Shown here: positions 5,021-8,880 of the stretch, piece by piece
Layout of the letters: the number at the start of each line of letters is the position of its first letter
Numbering within the stretch: the first letter of the stretch is position 1
Source of the DNA: Helicobacteraceae bacterium
GTDB lineage: Bacteria; Campylobacterota; Campylobacteria; Campylobacterales; Sulfurimonadaceae
Assembly: GCA_015488855.1 (NCBI GenBank)
Contig: WFMY01000092.1
Location: 1-8,880, forward strand
Direction: 5' to 3'
DNA length: 8,880 bases
Notes under the pieces: generated by a model
Told to the model about the DNA's origin: nothing
Databases searched by the model: none
Seen by the model: only the letters and a program-made list of their open reading frames with translations
Made by a program: the position numbers and the translations under genes

Positions 5021-6162
5021 TGAACAACTATCTTAAATACGTTCTTATCACTCTTTTAGTGCTTGTTAGTGGAACGGTTTTTTACAACAAAATTTACATT
5101 CCAAAAAGTACCTATAAAACGATTACTCCCAAAAGAGGAGATATGCAACTTAAAACTTTTGGTATAGGAAATGTCGGTGCAAAAGAGATTTATAACATTA
5201 CAGCACTCTTTGCTTCAAAAATAAAAGTACTTTATACAGATGAAGGGCAATGGGTTAAAAAAGGGCAACTGCTTGCAGAGATGGATGTTGTTGATATGCC
5301 CGAGCTTGTAAAAGAGGCAAAAATTTCTGTACAAAAAGCAAAAATAGAAGTTACAGCTTCGCGTAAAGATCTTGATGCACTCTATGCACAAAGAGATTTA
5401 GCACTTGCAACTTACGACCGTTATAAAAAACTCAAAATCCAGTCATTTGCTTCTCAATCGGAGTACGACAAAGCCAAAGCAGACTTTGATGCCATAAGAG
5501 CACAGATTGCTGCTACAAAAGCACATATAAACTCAGCAATACAAGAGGTAAAACTCGCGCAAACAAACGTAAAAGCACTTGAAGTAAAACTTTCACGTTA
5601 CAAAATTTATGCACCTGTTAATGGCTATGTCATAGCAAAAAAAGCAGAAGTCGCTCAAAGTATTGTGCCCACGCAGAGCATATTTAAAATTGTAAGTCCT
5701 CAAGATATTTGGATCCGTACCTACATTGATGAACGCATTAGTGGTAACATTAAAGTTGGACAACACGCAACTATCATACTCCGTTCTCATACCAAGAAAA
5801 AATTTGCAGGTATTGTAAAACGCATCGAAGCAGAGAGTGACGCAGTCACACAAGAGAGAGAGGTAGATGTTGCGTTTGAGAAACTACCAATTCCGTTTTA
5901 CATCAATGAACAGGCAGAGGTACTCATAAATACCAAAAGACTTCAAAATGTTGTCACAGTACCTACAAAAGTGATAGTTTATAAAGATGGTAAAAGTGGC
6001 GTTTGGATAGTCCAAAACAGCAAGGCACACTTTCAAAAAGTCACACTGCTAGGCATCAACGACAAAACAGCAGCTGTAAAAAACCTTACTACAAACGTAG
6101 TCATACTTATGCCTGCGAAAAATAAAAAGCGTCTCTCTGAGGGCGCAAGAGTTTACCAATGA
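5020..6162 (+). CDS. HlyD/MacA-type periplasmic adaptor of the ABC exporter
   Basis: This is a 380-residue membrane-fusion protein. An N-terminal anchor helix (about 5-22) without a lipobox holds it in the inner membrane. Two lipoyl half-motifs (about 60-92, with DEGQWVKKGQLLAEMD; and about 193-225, with IYAPVNGYVIAKKAEVAQSI) flank a long helical hairpin (about 95-190, rich in Ala/Lys/Glu/Gln heptads). A beta-barrel domain follows (WIRTYIDERISGNIKVGQHA), then a membrane-proximal C-terminal domain (VVTVPTKVIVYKDGKSGVWI). The role is to bridge the permease to the TolC-type channel. GAAGGA at 5006-5011 is a good ribosome site inside the end of the channel gene, and the start overlaps its stop by 1 base. 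The stop overlaps the permease start by 4 bases (ATGA). This gene order resembles DevB-DevC-DevA/MacA exporters. Confidence 0.94.
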   Translation: MNNYLKYVLITLLVLVSGTVFYNKIYIPKSTYKTITPKRGDMQLKTFGIGNVGAKEIYNITALFASKIKVLYTDEGQWVKKGQLLAEMDVVDMPELVKEAKISVQKAKIEVTASRKDLDALYAQRDLALATYDRYKKLKIQSFASQSEYDKAKADFDAIRAQIAATKAHINSAIQEVKLAQTNVKALEVKLSRYKIYAPVNGYVIAKKAEVAQSIVPTQSIFKIVSPQDIWIRTYIDERISGNIKVGQHATIILRSHTKKKFAGIVKRIEAESDAVTQEREVDVAFEKLPIPFYINEQAEVLINTKRLQNVVTVPTKVIVYKDGKSGVWIVQNSKAHFQKVTLLGINDKTAAVKNLTTNVVILMPAKNKKRLSEGARVYQ

Positions 6163-7304
6163 TTAGCTTAGCACAAAAAGAGATAAAACATACTCTTGGA
6201 AAATTTATCGTCACCGCTGCAGGTGTGGGGATGCTTCTTGGCATTGTTATGATTATGATGGGTGTTTATAGAGGTATGATTATAGATGCGCAAGTCTTGC
6301 TTGATGATTTGCATGTTGATTTGTGGGTCGTGCAAGAAAATACACTCGGACCCTTTGCAGAAGCATCACGAGTACATGAAGATTTAGAAGATACCATCCG
6401 TGTTATACATGGGATAAAAAGTGCAGAAGGCATTACCTTTCAAAATCTCCAACTCCCTTTAAAAACAAAGATGGTACGTGTTTTTGCAGTTGGGTTTAAC
6501 CCGTTTGGAGATATTGACCCTATCAATCCAAACAAACTCATAGCAGGACGAGGACTCAGACGTGACCACTATGAGATGGTTGTTACAGACAAAACAGGCT
6601 TTAAACTCGGTGATAAAATTCCTTTGGGTAGAGATATTTTCACTGTTGTAGGTGTAACGCATGGAACGGTCTCTTCTGGGGGTGACCCTTTAGTTTACAT
6701 CTCACTCAAAGATGCACAAGAGTTGCAATTTCTCTACTCCAATGCTCGCATAAGAAATGACAGAGCAAGAGGCATCAATAATATAAATTCCCATATGGTA
6801 AATGCGATTGTTGCTCGTGTACAAAGTGGTTACGATGTAAACAAAGTCGCACAAGATATTCGGCGCTGGAAACATAAATCTGTTTATACAGCAAAGCAAG
6901 AGAAGACAATTTTAACCAAAAACTTAATAAAAACGGCTTCAAAGCAAATAGGAATGTTTACCGTGATACTTATCATTGTCTCGACCATTATTATCGCCCT
7001 TATCATCTACACTATGACGCTTGAAAAGATGAAAGAGATAGCTATTATGAAGCTTATAGGCATACCAAACTCAGTGATTATTAAAATGATAGTGCAAGAG
7101 ACGGTACTTATGGGTGTTCTTGCTTTTATAGCAGGAAATATTTTTGCTCATCTGATTTACTCGAAATTTCCAAAAAGAGTTGTGCTTGAAACGCCTGATG
7201 CTTTTGGACTTTTTATAGTCATTATCATAGCATCTATTTTAGCCTCTTTTGTGGGTGTAAGAAAAGTAATATCGGCCGATCCAGCAGAGGCAATAGGAGG
7301 ATGA
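6159..7304 (+). CDS. FtsX/MacB-fold ABC exporter permease (DevC-like)
   Basis: The 381-residue permease has the four-helix topology of the FtsX/MacB type: helix 1 about 16-38, a large periplasmic domain about 39-262, then helices 2-4 at about 265-287, 310-334 and 349-369. The cytoplasmic loop LEKMKEIAIMKLIGI after helix 2 is the conserved segment contacting the ATPase. The C-terminus shows the family's VISADPAEAIGG motif. The periplasmic domain has MacB_PCD features, such as VVTDKTGFKLGDKIPLGRDI and FTVVGVTHG. Unlike MacB, no ATPase domain is fused; it is encoded next door, as in DevCA, LolCD and HrtBA. These pumps use mechanotransmission to drive substrates from the periplasm or outer leaflet through a TolC duct rather than moving them through the permease. 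Translation is probably coupled to the adaptor gene by the ATGA overlap, as only a distant GAGGG (6139-6143) precedes it. Confidence 0.93.
   Translation: MISLAQKEIKHTLGKFIVTAAGVGMLLGIVMIMMGVYRGMIIDAQVLLDDLHVDLWVVQENTLGPFAEASRVHEDLEDTIRVIHGIKSAEGITFQNLQLPLKTKMVRVFAVGFNPFGDIDPINPNKLIAGRGLRRDHYEMVVTDKTGFKLGDKIPLGRDIFTVVGVTHGTVSSGGDPLVYISLKDAQELQFLYSNARIRNDRARGINNINSHMVNAIVARVQSGYDVNKVAQDIRRWKHKSVYTAKQEKTILTKNLIKTASKQIGMFTVILIIVSTIIIALIIYTMTLEKMKEIAIMKLIGIPNSVIIKMIVQETVLMGVLAFIAGNIFAHLIYSKFPKRVVLETPDAFGLFIVIIIASILASFVGVRKVISADPAEAIGG
7295..7300 (+). promoter_or_regulatory. Consensus ribosome site that decides the ATPase start
   Basis: AGGAGG directly abuts an ATG at 7301 (zero spacing) but stands 6 bases before a second in-frame ATG at 7307. 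The second is therefore the likely start, leaving 2 bases after the permease stop at 7304. Confidence 0.7.
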
Positions 7305-7306
7305 GC

Positions 7307-8020
7307 ATGAGTAAACAAGCGATAAAAGTAGAAAATCTTGTTAAAAACTTCGGTAAAGGTGATAGCCTTGTAGAGGTCATTAATGGTGCCTCTTTTGAAG
7401 TAAATAAAAGTGAACTTGTCGCCCTTGTAGCCCCTAGTGGTGCGGGAAAGACAACGCTGCTTATGATGATAGGCTGCGTGCAAGAGCCGACAAGTGGAAC
7501 TATTTGGCTAGGAGATGAGAAGGTCTATGAGAACAAATGGCTTACAAAAGAGACGCGAAAAATACGGCGCGAAAAAATAGGCTTTATCTTTCAGGCACAC
7601 TACCTCATCCCTTTTTTAAATATTATGGAAAATGTCACACTTGTACCACAAACAAACGGTGTGTCTAAAGAGGAGAGCGAAAAAATAGCGATGGAGCTTT
7701 TGGAGTATTTTGACATTGGCAACAATGCAAACGCAATGCCCTCTTCTCTCTCAGGAGGACAAAATCAACGCGCTGCCATTGCAAGAGCACTTGCAAACAA
7801 ACCAGAGATAATCCTAGCAGATGAGCCCACAGCAGCCCTTGACATTAAACGCTCCGTAGATGTTGTAAAAATGCTCAAAAAAATAGCAACGGATCAAGAT
7901 GTAGCTGTTATAATGGTCACCCATGATGAAGCGATGTTACCGCTTTGTGATAGAATACTTAAAATAGAAGATAAAAAGGTAATCTCAAGCAAAGCGCCAA
8001 AAGAGACGCATATTTTATAA
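7307..8020 (+). CDS. ABC exporter ATPase (LolD/MacB/DevA type)
   Basis: From ATG 7307 the protein has 237 residues; the alternative ATG at 7301 adds two. Numbering from 7301, the Walker A is APSGAGKTT (44-52, K50), the Q-loop is FIFQAHYLIPFL (Q98), the signature is LSGGQ (150-154), Walker B is IILADEP (D174, E175), the D-loop is AALD, and the switch histidine is H208 in MVTHD. All ATP-handling residues are present except that the first Gly of Walker A (GxxGxGK) is Ala, a variation probably tolerated in this subgroup. This cytosolic subunit powers the permease encoded just upstream. Its MacB/LolD-like size and Q-loop context agree with an FtsX-fold partner. It is the last gene of the operon. 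No strong hairpin terminator follows closely, so the transcript may run on as far as 8523. Confidence 0.94.
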   Translation: MSKQAIKVENLVKNFGKGDSLVEVINGASFEVNKSELVALVAPSGAGKTTLLMMIGCVQEPTSGTIWLGDEKVYENKWLTKETRKIRREKIGFIFQAHYLIPFLNIMENVTLVPQTNGVSKEESEKIAMELLEYFDIGNNANAMPSSLSGGQNQRAAIARALANKPEIILADEPTAALDIKRSVDVVKMLKKIATDQDVAVIMVTHDEAMLPLCDRILKIEDKKVISSKAPKETHIL

Positions 8021-8037
8021 AGAAAAAAGAGAAATGG

Positions 8038-8043
8038 TATAAT
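8038..8043 (+). promoter_or_regulatory. Consensus TATAAT box just after the efflux operon
   Basis: A perfect TATAAT lies 18 bases past the ATPase stop in the context GGTATAATGC. No ORF follows within 500 bases, so if active it would make a non-coding or remnant transcript. Confidence 0.35.
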
Positions 8044-8125
8044 GCTCTCAAATATCAAAGCCAATTCAAAATTTCTTTTTATTTCAACCCTTATGCTATC
8101 CCAAGTAACACACTTTTAGCATTAA

Positions 8126-8156
8126 TATAATGGTTATCTTTTTCTGATAATTATCA
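8126..8156 (+). promoter_or_regulatory. Putative promoter with Fur-like palindromic operator
   Basis: TATAAT at 8126-8131 is followed by the perfect 12-bp palindrome TGATAATTATCA at 8145-8156. The half-site TGATAAT resembles Fur boxes (TGATAAT-N-ATTATCA), but three central bases are missing. The only ORF just downstream is 13 codons (from ATG 8174), so the controlled gene appears lost. Confidence 0.35.
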
Positions 8157-8491
8157 ATCTGAAACTCTATCAAATGGGACTAAAAATGTATTTAGATTAT
8201 CAGCTATACCTTTGATTGAACATATTTAAATAGTAGCTACTGTCAACGGCGGAGTTAAATTCTGCAGTTTTTCGTAAAAAATATTACGAATTATAACCTT
8301 AAGCGACTAGATCTACTACGAATTATTTATCGATTTTTTTTATTGAAACCTAGATAAATCTGAAGCTACTAAACACTGTGACTTTTCTATTAGTATTAGT
8401 TGTCGTAGCTGTTACTATGTTCTCTGGCAAAGTATAAAAAGCATCATTTTCACTGATTCTCATATTTGTATTAAACGGTCTGCTTCGTAAT

Positions 8492-8523
8492 TATATCTCT
8501 TTGTGAGAGAATATATTTTTTTT
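8492..8523 (+). terminator. Rho-independent terminator hairpin
   Basis: TCTCT (8496-8500) pairs with AGAGA (8506-8510) around a 5-base loop. The stem is extended by TATA (8492-8495) pairing with TATA (8512-8515) across a one-base bulge, and is followed by eight T at 8516-8523. It is a good + strand terminator by shape, although AT-rich. Confidence 0.55.
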
Positions 8524-8526
8524 AGC

Positions 8527-8565
8527 ATCTCTTTAAACGGGTTGATTTTTTATAATAAAAGAGAT
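8527..8565. repeat. 8-bp inverted repeat, 23-base spacer
   Basis: ATCTCTTT (8527-8534) and AAAGAGAT (8558-8565) are exact reverse complements. No thymine run follows on either strand, so it is not a standard terminator. ATCTCTTT also occurs at 8495-8502 in the neighbouring terminator stem. Confidence 0.35.
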
Positions 8566-8653
8566 AAAAGTTTTCAAAATGGCAAGATTTAAGCATATAA
8601 ATAAAACTACTAAACAAATCATGATTTATCTATAATATAAAAACCAAATAGCA

Positions 8654-8880
8654 CTAAATAATATAAAATAAAGTCATAAAATAATGTGCTATACTCCCTG
8701 TTAAAACAAATAGATGCCAGATGGTATGAAAATATGGTTTATCGTCTTGTATATAAAAAATCACGCCAAAACTATAAAAAAGTCCTCCAGTTAAAAGAAG
8801 CCATAATCCGCCTATCGGCATATTGTGCAAAAGTGGATGATATGCAACTACGATAAGCCAACCCATTATCACATATAAAT
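8654..8880 (-). CDS. trhA: TrhA/hemolysin III family (PAQR-like) membrane protein, C-terminal part
   Basis: The frame is open from the right window edge to TAG at 8656-8654, giving about 75 residues of a protein usually 200-220 long. The internal ATG near 8872 is not the real start, because the frame continues upstream (LYVIMGW). Visible are three hydrophobic segments: MGWLIVVAYHPLL, GGLWLLLTGGLFYSFGVIFY, and IWHLFVLTGSIAHYFMTLFY. The family's HxxxH motif (HTIWH) and a third histidine (AHYF) lie in the last part, at the positions expected for the metal-binding residues of hemolysin III/PAQR proteins. Members sit in the inner membrane and have been linked to membrane fluidity homeostasis; haemolysis by the founding member does not imply that role here. 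It is convergent with the efflux operon across a 633-bp gap. Confidence 0.88.
   Translation of the reverse strand, partial: LYVIMGWLIVVAYHPLLHNMPIGGLWLLLTGGLFYSFGVIFYIQDDKPYFHTIWHLFVLTGSIAHYFMTLFYII

Larger units (their letters stand above)
8021..8653. other. 633-bp stretch without a convincing gene
   Basis: No frame on either strand gives a credible protein. It holds TATAAT boxes at 8038-8043 and 8126-8131, the palindrome TGATAATTATCA at 8145-8156, the 10-bp palindrome AGTAGCTACT at 8232-8241, an inverted repeat TTCGTAA/TTACGAA (8271-8277/8284-8290), a direct repeat TACGAATTAT (8285-8294 and 8317-8326), and a terminator hairpin at 8492-8523. A short hydrophobic reading frame on the + strand ends at about 8437 (TFLLVLVVVAVTMFSGKV) but has stops close upstream. 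The whole looks like decayed coding DNA carrying leftover control signals. Confidence 0.5.

Noticed and set aside
5593..5853. 86-codon ORF on the - strand
   Set aside because: Antisense to the adaptor's second lipoyl half and beta-barrel; Cys/Phe/Asn-rich with no motif or ribosome site.
6459..6899. Two ORFs on the - strand (67 and 65 codons)
   Set aside because: Both are antisense to the periplasmic domain of the permease and show no protein-like pattern.
7157..7483. 108-codon ORF on the - strand
   Set aside because: It spans the permease-ATPase junction antisense to conserved motifs (DPAEAI, Walker A), so it is a shadow.
8232..8290. Possible CRISPR-like or attachment-site repeats in the right intergenic region
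   Set aside because: The repeats are two short copies at most, of 7-10 bp, with no regular spacing, no integrase gene and no tRNA in the window.
8378..8437. Short hydrophobic frame ending TFLLVLVVVAVTMFSGKV
   Set aside because: Only 27 codons lie between stops, with no ATG and no ribosome site; it may be a gene remnant but cannot be called a gene.
1..8880. tRNA, rRNA or riboswitch genes
   Set aside because: I looked for cloverleaf T-arm signatures and conserved rRNA or riboswitch cores in the intergenic stretches and saw none.

Overview
This AT-rich window carries Campylobacterota-style genes and regulatory signals. The protein sequences suggest a free-living member such as a Sulfurimonas- or Sulfurovum-like organism, but the genus is an inference. 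Two edges cut genes: the 3' two thirds of a YaiI/YqxD (DUF188) gene enters at the left on the + strand, and the C-terminal third of a TrhA/hemolysin III-type membrane protein leaves at the right on the - strand.

The core is a 6.3 kb regulated efflux locus on the + strand. An OmpR-type response regulator (1750-2403) overlaps a sensor histidine kinase (2390-3460). After a 312-bp gap come four tightly coupled genes: a TolC-type outer-membrane channel (3773-5020), a HlyD/MacA-type periplasmic adaptor (5020-6162), an FtsX/MacB-fold permease (6159-7304) and an ABC ATPase (7307-8020). Overlaps of 1 and 4 nt, and a 2-nt gap before the ATPase, indicate one transcript. Together they make a complete tripartite ABC exporter of the DevBCA/MacAB kind with its own outer-membrane channel. 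The same 11-bp-period direct repeat, TTAAC(A/G)..TAC..TAACA, sits at matching distance from the -10 box in front of both the regulator gene and the efflux operon. It is the likely binding site of the response regulator, which would then control its own gene and the exporter. The substrate cannot be read from sequence.

The left flank (about 385-1740) is accessory and decaying. It holds a 40-residue single-helix membrane peptide gene with a good ribosome site (514-636). Next is a RelE/ParE toxin - ribbon-helix-helix antitoxin pair on the - strand in which both genes are broken: an in-frame TGA in the toxin and a 1-nt frameshift in the antitoxin. Its promoter and inverted-repeat operator are still intact. 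A long imperfect hairpin (1388-1449) and a doubtful 64-codon ORF follow.

Two further stretches contain remnants. In 3461-3772 a - strand reading frame (3522-3695) reads as a small two-helix membrane protein or the tail of one, cut off at the efflux promoter. In 8021-8653 there is no convincing gene over 630 bp, but there are two TATAAT boxes, a Fur-like palindrome, a good terminator hairpin and a 13-bp repeat shared with the left flank.
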